From the NCBI RefSeq assembly GCF_030867095.1, contig NC_081833.1:71801395-71865394 (forward strand): 64,000 bases of DNA, given 5' to 3'. Made by a program: the position numbers and the translations under genes. The notes beneath the pieces were generated by a model. That model saw only the letters and a list, made by a program, of their open reading frames with translations, ran no database searches and was not told the origin of the DNA. Shown here piece by piece: positions 46,191 to 58,912 of the stretch (position 1 is its first letter; each line of letters opens with the position of its first letter). This DNA is from Alligator mississippiensis. Its lineage: Eukaryota; Chordata; Crocodylia; Alligatoridae.

Positions 46191-47112
46191 GATGCACAGC
46201 CGATCCTGCCAGCTCTTGCTGGCAGACTCCCACTCGCCTGCTCTAGCCATGAGTTTACACTGCCTCCGGATCCACGTGGCCACAGAGTCACTGCTCAGTT
46301 GAATGAAATGTTCAAGCAGTTAATCTGTATTTGAGACATAAAAGTGAACCTGCAAGGACATCACAGAGGAAAAGGTCTTCAATAATTTGCAGCATAATCA
46401 GGAACAGCACCTGTCTTTGAATTCATTACCTCTGTTGAGCAAGCAGCTGTATATTTCCAACTGCCTGATGGAGCAGAAAAGAAAACCCTAGAGAATGATT
46501 GTGGACATATATTGCTTAGATCCAAAGAAACACTGGCACTTTTAAACAAATATGTGCTATTTACTCTCCAGTGTATTTTCAAACTCTCTGAAGAAGCATG
46601 CACTGGTATCTCCCTACCAATTCTGCACTCTTTACCTTGCGTAAGAGGAAGAGATTTTGCCATCTTTGATGTAGACTAGATCTCAATATAGGTCTAGCCT
46701 TAACAGTTATATTTGGGCTCACAGTGACTGGTGATGTCCATGCTGCTCTGGGAACCAAACCAGTTAGCTTGGGCAATGAATATGTATGGGAAATGGGCTG
46801 ATAGGGCAGTGACAGCAACGTGTAATGCAAAGGGAGTCAGGACGCTTGAGATTCACATTCATGACTCCATGGATAAAATCCCCCCTGTGTATTATAGCAA
46901 TAAGATATTCCTAATGCAATATCGTTAGCATTGCCTTCCTCCTGTTCTCACCCAAATAATGGATAATGAAGAACAGAACATCAGGCAGATGAAAGTGAAT
47001 ACACCTGTTTTATCTGCAAGCTGAGCAATCAGATATAAAATTAGCCAGACACAGTGACAGAAACCCCTTGCTGCTTTTGAGAGGAGCAGCACATTTTAAT
47101 GATGGAAAACAC

Positions 47113-47495
47113 ATTATTAAATAATAACTGATATAGTGTCTTTTGCCGAGTAGCTTGTCATGCCTTATAAACTTTAAACAGACTCATTTTCCTCAGTAAT
47201 TAATTATGGTCACTTTACAAGTTGTAAACTGAGGCACAGAAGGATTAGCACCAACTTTCTCAAAGGTGGCTTCTGGTTTTCAGGGCTTGATTTATGATAT
47301 GATCATCTTGACTTTGAACTATGCTGAGAATTTATAACAACTCTCAGTGGTCTTGCTTTGGCAATCAGTGTCTCAAGTTGGACACCTAAAATCCCAAATC
47401 AATAGCTACATTTGAAAACTCAAGACTTGAAGGTCACACAGTGAAGCTGTGAGAAAAACTCAAGACCAATGTCCCTCTTCCCAGCTCTATCCAAT
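47113..47495 (+). mobile_element. MIR-like SINE remnant, split
   Basis: GTAAACTGAGGCACAGAAGG (about 47224-47243) and AAGGTCACACAGTGAAGCTG (about 47430-47449) are landmark pieces of the MIR 3' half. They are further apart than in the consensus, so the copy seems to hold an insertion of about 150 bp. Confidence 0.5.
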
Positions 47496-49594
47496 AAACA
47501 ACTCCATGCTCCTAAAATAATGTTATAGAAATCCTTGGTAAGACCACTAAACCTGAACACAAAATGGATAAGAGCAGAAGAAAAATTAATACACTTAAGT
47601 AACAAATGACAACAACAAATAAAACAATAGACAATTTGTTACACGTACTACAGACTCTGTACAAAGAATTACATCCATTATTCCTTATTATTGCTTCGGG
47701 AAAGAAATGCACACTGAAGGCAGAAAATGAAGTTAGCAATGATTTTTCACTCAAGAACCCTTCTCCAGGGATGAGTTATAAAGGAAAAAATGTAGCCCGG
47801 AAAAAGAGAGTTGGAAAGTGAGGATTATATAACTTTATATATTTATTGAGAGACTCACAGATAAATATCATTATGTTGGAAGACATCAGATGAAACTGTT
47901 ACACGTAGTGTTGCAAGGGTTCTCCTTCTTCCTCCCCTTCCTTCTCGTAGCATGTAACAATATTCAGGATTTCAAGTAATACCGTACTATTGTTAGTTTT
48001 GTAATGCAGGTTTTTTCAAGAGAAGCTGTGGTGAGCAACAAGAAAGTCTACTCTCTGTTTTAAACCTAATACATTCTTGGAGTAGCGAGGGTACTTGAGA
48101 AATAGCAATTGATATTGTGGTGACTTCATGTGTGACATTTTCTGATCACATCGTGTACATAGCATCAAAAAAAAAGCGCAGAGTGTACTTACTCTGTGTC
48201 ATTGATGTCTCCTCCAAGAAGCTGAACTGCGAAGCAATGCAACAGCAACTACTAAACTGGCACAAGGCAAATACAAGATGCAAACATATCCTGTATTTGT
48301 TCAAGGTCAAGATAATAAAAGTGTGTGTACAATGTGTAAACACCAGACAATGAGGAAGTGCATTAGGTATATGCGGACTTTTAGAAGTGTGAGTGAGAAG
48401 GAAGAGAGTCCAACAGGAAAAGGCTGCACAGTACAAGTGATATGTTTTATAAATAGTCCAGAAATGTCACAAAATAAGAAGGTGAGAGAAGCAATAATGC
48501 AGAGGGCGGAGCAAGACGTCAAATCAGAAGTAAAACAAAGTTAAGGGATGCATTTAAACAACAGGGACCACATGGCACAGTCAGCTGGAAATGGAAAAGG
48601 TAAATTTGGGAAAGGTCAGTGGAAATAAGAAAAAGAAATAAGAACACAAGGTAGGTAACGCTGCTCATAGGACAGAATAGCTAAGCAAAAGAAAGGAAGA
48701 GTCAGCAGCTAGTTAGGAGCTTCTGAAAATGATAAGGGGATACACCTATTTACTGCCAGCTTTTTATTGGGCAGGGAAATGCTTTGAGGGGTTGTGTTCA
48801 TTGTCTTACAAACCCCGTCGCCAAACCAAGACCAGGAATCGCCACAATGGTCAGAATGTATATTCTGCCCAAAACGAATAGGGATAATAAGGGACACATT
48901 TTGCAGACGTATCAACAGGAAGCAAAACATGTTTCCTCTGCCTTCTAAGTGCTTTACAAAAGTGATGAAAGGCTATTCATGTCTTAGTGTATCTACTGGC
49001 ATAGAAAAACCAGAACTTTAAAGTCTTCATCATGCTCTCTTGCACAGGCTTACACCATTGACACGTGCACATAACAGAGTGGGGGGTAGGCCAAAAAATT
49101 GAAAGCTCTCCCTTTTCCTTTCCATTTCATAACATAGCTCTTGGTAAATTTTGGTTTTAGCCTTTCGTCCAAAGGATTCCAGAAGCACAATTTCAGCTCA
49201 GTGCAATGCTGTGGTGTCAACGGTGGGCATAAGCCCAAGTTCAACGTAGGAAGAACATACCGTCGTCTTGGCGGAACAGTGCTGCCTAAGCAGAGGAAAG
49301 CAAGCGGAGCTACCTCAAGAGGCTCCAGGCGTGGTGACTCTAGCCTCATCTCCTTCCTCCCCTGCCATTTGAGATTAAGGTCCTAATTACTCTATTTGAG
49401 TCAATTCAATGAGACTCTTCAAATACTTCAGGCCATGCCCTGTGTCTTGCTAAATGGAGGTCTGCAGCATGAAGGCTCTCAGGACTTTCTTACGGAGATT
49501 TTGGTCACATCTAGCTCTCTCCCACGGATATGGTTGGGGGAAAAGCAGTTTTCACTCAATATCAACACCCAGCATTCAATTAGTGATCCAATGC

Positions 49595-49597
<3 letters not shown>
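47496..49597. other. Non-coding stretch, no gene recognised
   Basis: Several frames of 60-99 codons lie on both strands and overlap; none has a known motif. Nothing else is recognised. Confidence 0.45.

Positions 49598-49637
<40 letters not shown>
49598..49637 (+). repeat. A40 homopolymer run
   Basis: Forty consecutive A. No retrogene or SINE body is recognisable upstream. The lysine-rich frame through it is an artefact. Confidence 0.97.
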
Positions 49638-49640
<3 letters not shown>

Positions 49641-51625
49641 AGAGCTCACTGTTACTCTGCCAAACTGGAATCAAAGAAACAGGCGAGAGAAGAAAATCAT
49701 AACATATATTGAGGGACAAGATACGTCAATTATAATAGTTAATATTATATTATATTATTAAATTAAGTATTAAAATATACCTATTACTTTATATTAGAGG
49801 ATTTGATGATGGAACAACAACATTATCCTTCTGGCTCATACTAATACTCTAGCTAATTCCCTTAAGCAGATTAATAAGAATTATGGACTGTACTGAGAAA
49901 ACAAAGCACTAACAGGTGGTGTATACATTTATTTACACAGGGACACAAATGAAACTCCATTACACCAGAGAGAAAAAATGGAAAGGGGACTTATTTAAAC
50001 AAGAATGAACATGCGAGAGGAAAATTAGTGATTAGAGTGAAATAAGGATTAGACATTTTAAAGTCTTTTGCACTTTCCTTCTTGACAATATTTAGTTGCT
50101 CACTGTCCCTTGGAAAGTATTTTCAAATACATTCATGTCCCTAGAAAACAGTTGCTACTATCTGAGGGATGTGGATGAGTTTATCATGAAACACTGAACG
50201 TGAATTGTTATCTTTCAAAAGATCAAATTCGATAGGGCCTGCATCAGCTCTTTTCCACTCTGAACACAGTTCATCACCCTGAAATGTGTATTCGACTGGA
50301 CTGCTTGCTCCTTATAAAAGGAGATTCTACTGATTGCAGTAATTAAATTAAATAAAGCAATTAAAATCAAACAAATACAGGGTTTGTTTTTTTACTGATC
50401 AAAAAAGGAAAACAAGGACATTTCCAATTTCACCCTCCTCCCCCAAAAAGCTGCCAAAAAATATGTAAAATTAACACCATCATCTCAACAGAGCTGAAAC
50501 ATATGGTCACTTAGAAGCCAATATATTTTAACCATCACTATTTGATGATGGCCTATATTTTGAGGCCATCTGTATTTCTAGGGCCTCTGCAATTCCTGCA
50601 GTTTCCAACAGGCTGAAAAAAGTTCAAGAGATCAGACTCCAAAAATAACCGAAGAAATTGAAAAATTAGTTCCTTATTTATGAATGCATAAATATCTCTA
50701 GGGGCTGATTATCTACAGTAACTCATTTCCTAGAAAACAACATTCCATTACCACTATGTTGAAATAATTTAGTATCTAAAGTAGTATATAAAACGATTAC
50801 TAAAACTAAGTCGAAATATTAGCAATTTAATAAATTACTGTGCACAGCAGAAAATTGAGTGTATTTAAAAAGGCTACCAGAGAGACTCTTTAACAATCTG
50901 GGCCATGTGACCATATCTGATGAAGTCTTTCAACAGAGACTTGCAGATTTACTGGTTAGCCTCTGTTTCATTATTAAAATGAGGGTCTCTGGTGGTGAGA
51001 CTTGGTACCATCTCAAATGCAGCCATTTGTACACAGCTCATGGTTCCCTGTGGACAGAAATGGTATTAAAAAATTAAAAAAATTAATAAGACTGAACTTT
51101 GTAAAAATAAATCTGGATTGAGACTTCCATCATATTGTTGAGTATGCTCCAAAAGGCAGCAATGCTCTTCTTGTCTGGCTGGATAGGTTTTTAAAGTGGT
51201 GTTGTATAATTTTTTTTTCTAAGCTAACATAATTAGGGTTCATTTTCCTACCCTCCCCTCCGCCCCCAAGCACCCACAGCAGCTCTGTACGGTTCTCATC
51301 ACCAGAGCATGCAACCACCACGATATGACCCATCAATCATAGAACAAGACTATGAGATTTGCTTGCTATGTAGAGACATGCCCTAATGCAAGAAGGTAAA
51401 TATGCTTTTTTTTTCCCTCCAAAAGGGCAATTCCCTGGAAGTCTGAAGTAATATGCCATAGTTTGATGTGAAGGGCATTTTCTGCTCCCAGCTGAGACTG
51501 TAATAAAAGTGTCAATCACTTGACTGGCACTTTTAACAGTACACGATAAAGGATGCTTCTCCCCCCCACCATGAAATTGTATTGAAAGATTTGCATTTAT
51601 ACAGTGATGAGCTGCTAAATAGCGT
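49638..51625. other. AT-rich non-coding stretch
   Basis: Contains a TATTATATTATATTATT-rich patch near 49740-49760. No gene is recognised. Confidence 0.5.
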
Positions 51626-51653
51626 GGGGGGGGGGGGGGGGCGGGGAGGGGGG
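51626..51653 (+). repeat. G16 run with further G tracts (possible G-quadruplex)
   Basis: Sixteen G, then C, four G, A and six G. Such tracts can form four-stranded structures and are commonly mis-sequenced. Confidence 0.9.
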
Positions 51654-52960
51654 TCCTTGCCAATTCTTAGGCATCCTGTAAGCACAAACATCTGACCATG
51701 TTAGCAAAAGGTTTGATGTTCTGGAGTCCTAATAAATTTGTAACTAATTTCCATACCCTATTTAGCAGGAGCTATCATTTAGGATTTCACTCATCACTTA
51801 ACACAGTAACAAATATGAATAATTCATTCATTGTTTCTTTATAGTAACTAATACTTATGTGATAAAGAGGTTTTTTGGGGTTTTTTTGGAAATAAGTTGT
51901 TCATTTCTTTCCACATTTGAGTGTGCATTATAGTACTGTACAGGAAAAAAAAAAATTCACAAGTGTTGGCACAGCTGAAGGTAGCATTTTAGAAATCTGC
52001 CTCTTATGTTACCAAAAACTCATTAAGGTTCAGCCTCTGGCCTCATACAGACACTCGGTTTCTCTGGAAGAGCAGTAATTCTCCTGGAGACACCACAAGT
52101 GTTCAGATGTTCAGGCTTTTTCTCCCAGAGTAAAAATTCACACTCCAGGAAAAAAAATTAACTAGGAAAAACCAGGGTTAAAACACTCCTAGGATCCATA
52201 CATGCTGTGGTTTCTCTCAGAAGAGAACACAGTCCTCCAGGACCCTCCTCACTCAGCGTGGAGCTTGCTGGGTTCTCCTCCCTGTTGGGCCAGCAGAGCA
52301 TGTCCCAGTCACAATCCCCACACCCTGCTGCAGGGAAAAACAGGCTAACCATGGGCAGTCTGGGTCAGCCAATCAGACCTGCCCTGTAGACGGCTGCCAT
52401 CTGTCACCAGGCAGATGCAAAAGAACCTGCAGAGCAAGCTGAGATGTATGCACAGGGGTCCCCCCTCGCTGCACAGTGTCAGCACTGCAATTTCTCTACT
52501 CTTCAGGACCTCCACATTAGAAAGTATGTATACACAGCGCCGAATAAGTTTTTTTCTACCAGAAGAACAAGCCTGGGAGAATTCTCCCAGCTTATTTGAC
52601 TGTGCGTACGCAGCCTCTCAAGAGGCAAAACTACAGCTCATCTACAATCAGGACCTCTTTTGCAAGCTAAGACCCCAGATTTAAGGTACAGCTACAATTC
52701 CCTTATCACCACCCAGTCAGAAAAAAAAGGCAAGAGACAAATCTACAGCCTGATCTTTTATTATCATACCCCAAAAATGCAAGAACAAACACTTATTCCA
52801 ATGCTCATCTAGCTACCTTACAAAATAATACAGCATAATATACACTCTCACCAGATAGAGGTGGGCAAGGAGAGAAGAGGAAGGGGGTGTTTAGAAGGTG
52901 CCTCACAGACTGGCAACAGGTCTTCTTGAGTGTGTGGAGTTTCCCTAGACATACAAAAAA
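51654..52960. other. Non-coding stretch, no gene recognised
   Basis: Only short overlapping frames; no repeat identified. Confidence 0.45.
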
Positions 52961-53070
52961 CTAGAACTCTTGGTTCCAAAATGATACCGTTTATTAGACC
53001 AACTGGAAAATGGCAAGAAAATTGTCCTTTTCTGCAAGCTTTCGGGATCAAAGTCCCTTCGTCAGGCTCT
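52961..53070 (-). repeat. Foldback-family end (solo copy)
   Basis: ACCGTTTATTAGACCAACTG, then GCAAGCTTTCGGGATC, then CCTTCGTCAGG: the same series, in the same orientation, as 33975-34078 and inverse to 8590-8727. Confidence 0.65.
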
Positions 53071-54882
53071 GGGAAAAGTGTAGATGGTACAAGATGCTAA
53101 AAAATCCCCATAAGTAGGAAATAAACTTCATTTTTGCACAGAGGGAGCTGGAAGTTTGTCCCTCTGGGAGTTTCCCTATTCTTCGCTCTGGCCTATATCC
53201 TATACTTATAGTTGGGTTATTCTAATAATTGTTCTGTGATTCATTTTATTCAAATGTCTTTGTTTCACTGAAACCTCTGTAGCTGAACTGAACCAGTTCT
53301 CTTCTGGGTTTGCAAGGCGTCAATTAGTTTGAATTTTTGTTCTTGTGAAGGTTACTACTAGAAGGGAGGATTTCTTATCTCCTTCCCTTCACCATTGTGG
53401 AATGCTGCTTGACACCATCCTGTTTCCCTTCCAGCTTATTTATAGCCTCCATTGACAAGGCCACTTTGTTTCTATAACTTTAAGAAATTTAAGACAAATA
53501 TCTATTACAAAACTGTATTCAATATATTTGGTAACACTAATCATTAATATAACTGAAACATACTATCAGTATATTGTAGCTTTTGCTTATCTAATTTAAG
53601 GCTTGCCTTTTATAATGCCTTCTTTCTGGCCTTGTGCTCTGTTTAATCTGCATGTGTTAATTGCTTCCTTTCTTTCAGTGACCAAGCTCGTGGTCACCTC
53701 TGCAGAGGTTCATTTTGAGGTTACTCAGAAACAGGCCTTGGGGGCCTCCTGCTTTAGCCACACTTTGTAGCTTGCCAGAGGCCCCTTGAAAATGATCAGT
53801 GCTGGCAACACAGGGTTATACATTTTCACCTAACCATGCTCAGTCAACAAAAATACATTACACGTGATTCAATTCTCCTCATCAAATGATGAAACAAAAG
53901 TTATTGCAGCCCGTTACTACTAGTGTTGTTCTAAAAGCAATTACTTGCACCTACCCTGGCCCAATACTAGTGGCATGGACCAACAGATGTGACTCTACTT
54001 TCTCTTGCTACTGCTTATAGCTAAAATGCAAACTTAAACACATACTGTTGTAATTTAGGCTTATGCTAGGTGCAGAGTTGGCATTTGTCATCATGGTTTT
54101 GCAGTCATTGACTGCTTCTGAGGCCTACACCTAGGGAAATAGGATTAACTGCTGATGCTCCCTTCTGGAGCTGAATGCTCACTCCCAAAGGCATAGCTCT
54201 TACTTTGAAGTACAGTGTGGTGAAGAAAATAATTCTATGATTCTAAAACAGCATCAAGGGACTTGAATATTACATTTGCTTAGCTCATATCGACTTAGCC
54301 ACCTACCTACATTCAGCCTGGATTCTTCCTTGCCTACTAGAGGCATCTCTCTTCTCAGAAAGGAGGTTTAACATTAAGCTAGTTTCCAAAGAGAGTGAGG
54401 GATTGCAAGAGCTCAAGGTAACCACAGCTGTGCTGCAGACACTTTGCACCACACAGGGATCTCAGTACATGATTGAAATACCTGCAAACTGGACCCAGGT
54501 TCCAGTTTAGCTGTACCAATGCAGGAGTACAAGGTAGGTGACTGAGCATCAGGGCTTGTATCCTAATACAACTACAGAAGCAGGAGGAGTTAAGACCAGG
54601 CAATCTCAAGCTCTAATCCTGATGAACATCCCGCAAGGGGAGTGGTCATCCCTGAGGGGAACTTTGAGGCTGAGCCCCACACTGACAGAACACCCAAAGA
54701 CATGGCAGGTGAATTTGAGGAAGGCCAGAGGGACAACCAAAGCCTACCTCGGGGAACCCATGAAGCCAGAGAGCGTACACCCTCTACTGTCCGGGCCAAG
54801 GCGGCATGCGAGCAAGCGTTCAAAGCCAGGCGAGCACAGTAACAAAGATGCGAGCCAAGAGTAATTCCACTGATGACAGGGG
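53071..54882. other. Non-coding stretch, no gene recognised
   Basis: The two frames near 54538-54937 overlap on opposite strands and show no domain. Confidence 0.45.
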
Positions 54883-54950
54883 GTGAAATGCTGTCCCCAC
54901 TGAACTCAATGTCAAAGCTCCCACTGACGTCAATCAAGGCCAGACTTCAC
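54883..54950. repeat. Palindromic 'TGACTTCAATGG'-type short repeat
   Basis: GTGAAATGCTGTCCCCACTG at the left pairs imperfectly with the inverted right end GTGAAGTCTGGCCTTGATTG; the centre has CTCCCACTGACGTCAAT. A half copy lies at 55796-55834. Confidence 0.6.
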
Positions 54951-57900
54951 TTAAAAGATTTACACTGGAACAAAGCCAGTGAGTAGAAATTATTTTGGGA
55001 TATCAAGAAATGACTGTTTTGTCACTGATGAAATACAAACAGTTTCTATTTTTTGAACCCCAAGGTTTCTTATTCTCATTAACACAGGCAAATAACATGA
55101 AACTGTGTGTCCTTTTGGGTTTACTATCTGGGGTTAAATTCTCTGCCAATATGGATTTTCAGTCCTCTTCAATAGATATTTGTTTTGCCTTTCTTTAAAG
55201 AAAGAAAAGAAAAGAGAAGACAAGGAGCAACAAGCAATGATGGTGAGAGATTAAGAATGGCAGCAGAACAGAGCATTGGAATGAATACAGAAGCTACTTT
55301 ATTCATACAAAGTACCCGATCAGAAATAATGGTCTCAGATGGACACTTTGTGAACATTCGGCTAGTAGCGGTGTTTGTAAACCACTGAATAAGTTTGTCA
55401 GCTTTCTAAGTTATTTTCAGAGAGCAGTGTACTTCTCCATCTATTCAGCTGCGTTTTTGAATGACACCCAAATACGCTGTGTTTGAAATGAATGCTCTTT
55501 GTATCACCAGTACTGCTTGAACTCAGTTATCTGACATAAGCCATTCAGTAGTGGGATACTAAAAGTATCTATAAACCTTCCTACTCTTCAAGATGGAGGT
55601 TCCACTAAAGCAGGCAAATGCTTAATGTTTAGCTCCTGGGTAAAACAGTGAACTAAATCAAATACAGACCTGGCACAGTGGGGTGCATGCCTAAATGGGC
55701 TACATCAACAATAATAAGTATATCAAGGCAGAAGTGCAAGAGACCAAGCAAGCATGATGAGATAGAGAAAAAAAATATTGTCACATAAGAGCCAGGCCCT
55801 ATTGACATTGACTTCAATAAGACTACAATTTCACCCAAATAATGAAGCTGGACCTTGGAAAATGATGGCTATTGGCATCCCAATCAAGTCTTTATCCTTC
55901 ACTTGGCAGAACTATGTTTTTTAATGGTGATTTTATTCCTCTCTGACATTTTAAACATGGTCTGCGGGAAATGACGTTCAGTGATGCACTAATAAATAAA
56001 GCCCAGACACATTCAATAGGGAAAAAAATCCAGTGCGATATGCTAATAGTCAAGACTTGGTTTGTTCCCAATGCACATATACATCTTCTTCCACAAAACC
56101 ATACTGAGCCTAGAGTTTAGTAAAGGCTATTTACATACAAATCACCTTGTAAATCAGAAGTAAAATGGCATGGTTGCTATGAACAACACAGCTACACATT
56201 TAGTCATGACAGGCAAACATTTTAGGTTGTCCTTATTAATGAATTTTCTGCAAACGAGATAATACAAGTCTTTTCTTTCAACTCACCTTTCTATGATGCA
56301 TCAAAATCAAGCAGCGATAGTTTGTATATATCTGTGTACAAACACATACCGCCCCCACCCCCATCAGAGTAGATAAAAAATGGGATTGATCAAGGGGAAT
56401 TTAACAATGACTTAAGTATAGAAATGTGCACCTCAAGGATGTGCAAATTGCTCATGTTATACCTTATTTAACAGGTTTTCAAAGTAAAATGTGTTATGCT
56501 GGCCACTTGATTTGGCCTCAAATCATACTTGTTTCATACTCAGATCCTCAGCTGCATTTGCTTCTGGGACAGAAGAGAAAAAACTATTTAAGAGCACGCA
56601 TATCATTGTTCTGTATTAACCAACCTGTTTTTCTCCTCGTTTGTTCTATTTGAATGCTCTTCTCACATTAACATTTGCTCTGGCCCCCTACTAGTCCACA
56701 GCTACACCGTACACAATGCCAGACATTTCAATGTTATTCTAACATCGATCACATCTACACAGAGGTGGTTGTGCTGCTCTGAAACAAAATAATCCCACAA
56801 CAAACTGCAGTTCCTGGTTACAAATTCAGCCTTGCAAGATTAGTCAATAAAGGCAGCACATAGAGGCAGGCAGCTATGCTGGTTCAGGATACCCAACACT
56901 TCCCAGAAGACCCATATTTTCAGCTGCTTATAACTTTCCCAAAACATAAGTCATTCATAATGGAATTTTCTGTAATTTTTATTATTTCAGTAAAAATCAT
57001 ACAAGTATTTCTCAGAACAAGATGGAAGGAAAAGAAAAATGTAGGGTTTAAAAAAAAGGGAAAAAACACTATACCCACTATGAGTCTTAAGGACCTCCAT
57101 CTTTTTGAAGTAGGAATTTGCAATTTGCCTGGGAGCTGCGTCGGGGATGCACCTTTTGTTATTCTTCTGAAACATAGGCAAAGAACAAACGTCTGAACAT
57201 CTTCCCGTAATACATGTTCAAGAAAGACGCAGCTCTGAAGATGCTGTCTGGGTTGGAGAAGCTCCATCCCAGAGTTGCAAGGTTTGACCAAGTCTTACCT
57301 TGCACTTGTTTCTCTTGCCAGCCAACAGTTATGGCACCAGGCACATGGACTGGGAACAGGAAACCAGCCTCTCCTTATCTCCGAGGACTTCTGCATCTGA
57401 GGAAGGGAGGGAGGAAAAAAAAAAAAAAAAGGAATCGAGGGAGACTGACACAAGGGTCAGGTTTGAAGCAATGGTATGAAAAGAAGGAACTGGGATGTGA
57501 AGTTCATAGACAGCAAGCTTGAATACCACCCTGAAGGACTGAATTCTCATCTCTTCTTGTCCTCCAGAGATCCAGTGCGAAGCCAGACATCTCATGTGAA
57601 CCAAGCATTGTATGGACGCCACTCATTGCCATGTTCTGAGTGCCCAAGAAGCAACAATCATGACCAAATTTGGTCAGTTCTTCTGGGTGGTATTCAATTG
57701 GCCAAAATAATAGGCGCAGTGGTCTTGACAAATAAAGTGCTATTGAACTCAAAGTATTCCTGTGGCAGGCAGGATTTGGGCCACAGGCGTCTCAAGCTGG
57801 ACATTCAAATATCAGCAGACATTTGAAATGAACGGCTCTGTGGCTCAGTTCCATATCTACACTGTGGAGACGGTAATAGCTCCTCATCTTGGAGGCTTTT

Positions 57901-58199
57901 TGAAGATAAATTAATTAATGCCTGTGAAGTATTCCTATGCTATAGAGATGAACACCACACAAAAATAAAACAACCTGTTGAGGAAATTGATAATTCTGTA
58001 TTCAAAGCAGGCACTGAGCATGTGTAATACATAAGGCATGGGGCTACACACTGAATGAGGGCAAAGCAGAATACTGAAGATCTGCTTGCACAAAAAGCGT
58101 AAGCCATATTGTGTGCTGAATCAGACTGGGGCTGTTCATTCTGCCACCTCCTAACATTTGAGTGCTTCACTGTGGAACCTTAATTATGACCTTTAAAAG
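54951..58199. other. Non-coding stretch with half palindromic repeat at 55796-55834 and A run at about 57416-57430
   Basis: GGCCCTATTGACATTGACTT followed by ACAATTTCAC is half of the palindromic repeat described at 54883. Frames up to 123 codons (56920-57291 minus and others) overlap on both strands and lack motifs. No gene is recognised. Confidence 0.45.
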
Positions 58200-58570
58200 C
58201 AGGGGATGGGGCTTGTGTGACAGCTCTACATGCTATGTACAGACATGCAGTGAACAATCTCACTAGCGACTGCTCCACTCATTGCTTTGGCTGCTGCGGG
58301 GTCTCCAGGCTTCTCCTCCCTCCTCCAGCTTTCACTTCCTGCCCCTACTCCTGGCCATGGCTTGATGCACTGGGGGAGCCTGCAGCCAAGGAGGTGGTGA
58401 GAAGGAGCACCCACTCGTGCGATACTGCAGTTAGGCAGGGCAGCCACCCACCCAGGCAGCAGGGGAAGACCTCCATGCACCATGCAGTGGTGGGGGGGAG
58501 CTGTATACCTCCATGGTGCCAAGGGACCTGCTGGTGAGGCCCCTGGCTGCTAAGAAGTTAGACAGCCCTG
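58200..58570. mobile_element. Possible hAT-like element (GC-rich)
   Basis: The right end read inverted, CAGGGCTGTCTAACTTCTTA, resembles the hAT end CAGGGGTGGCTAAATT at 31986. The left end CAGGGGATGGGG is a weaker match, and the 8-bp flanks do not agree. The CpG and GC content is higher than in the flanks. Confidence 0.35.
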
Positions 58571-58815
58571 CCCTGGGTGATAAGGAACATAAACCTGCAT
58601 ACAGCAATGTAAAAACCTACTTCGTAGTGGGGAAAAAAAGCATAAGAACCTACACCAAGCTGGATGTATTCCCTTTTCTTGAGTATAGTTTGTATTTTAA
58701 GTAGCATATAAACCTCACCTGGGCCAGAGAACTGGAGATATCAGTGATCTAATGACTGATGTTTACTTTGAACACATACACCATTCAAACTTGAATGGCA
58801 AGGATTTCTATGGGC
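58571..58815. other. Short non-coding spacer
   Basis: Nothing recognised. Confidence 0.4.
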
Positions 58816-58912
58816 GATACTTTTTACTGGAGCAACTGTATGGTTGGCACGGACTTTTGAAAGTTCGTCTGAGTCTAACCCAACCATTCGGTTGGTCCAA
58901 TGAAAGATACCA
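58816..58912. mobile_element. Foldback-family element (compact two-ended copy)
   Basis: ACTTTTTACTGGAGCAACTG plus TATGGTTGG at the left is mirrored by CCAACCATTCGG plus TTGGTCCAATGAAAGATA at the right, with about 25 bp between. Both ends match the inverted repeats of the 0.85-kb element at 3586-4472, so this is a minimal hairpin copy of that family. Confidence 0.65.

Noticed and set aside
49454..49702. Lysine-rich 82-codon frame
   Set aside because: The lysine block is the translation of the A40 run; no protein family matches.
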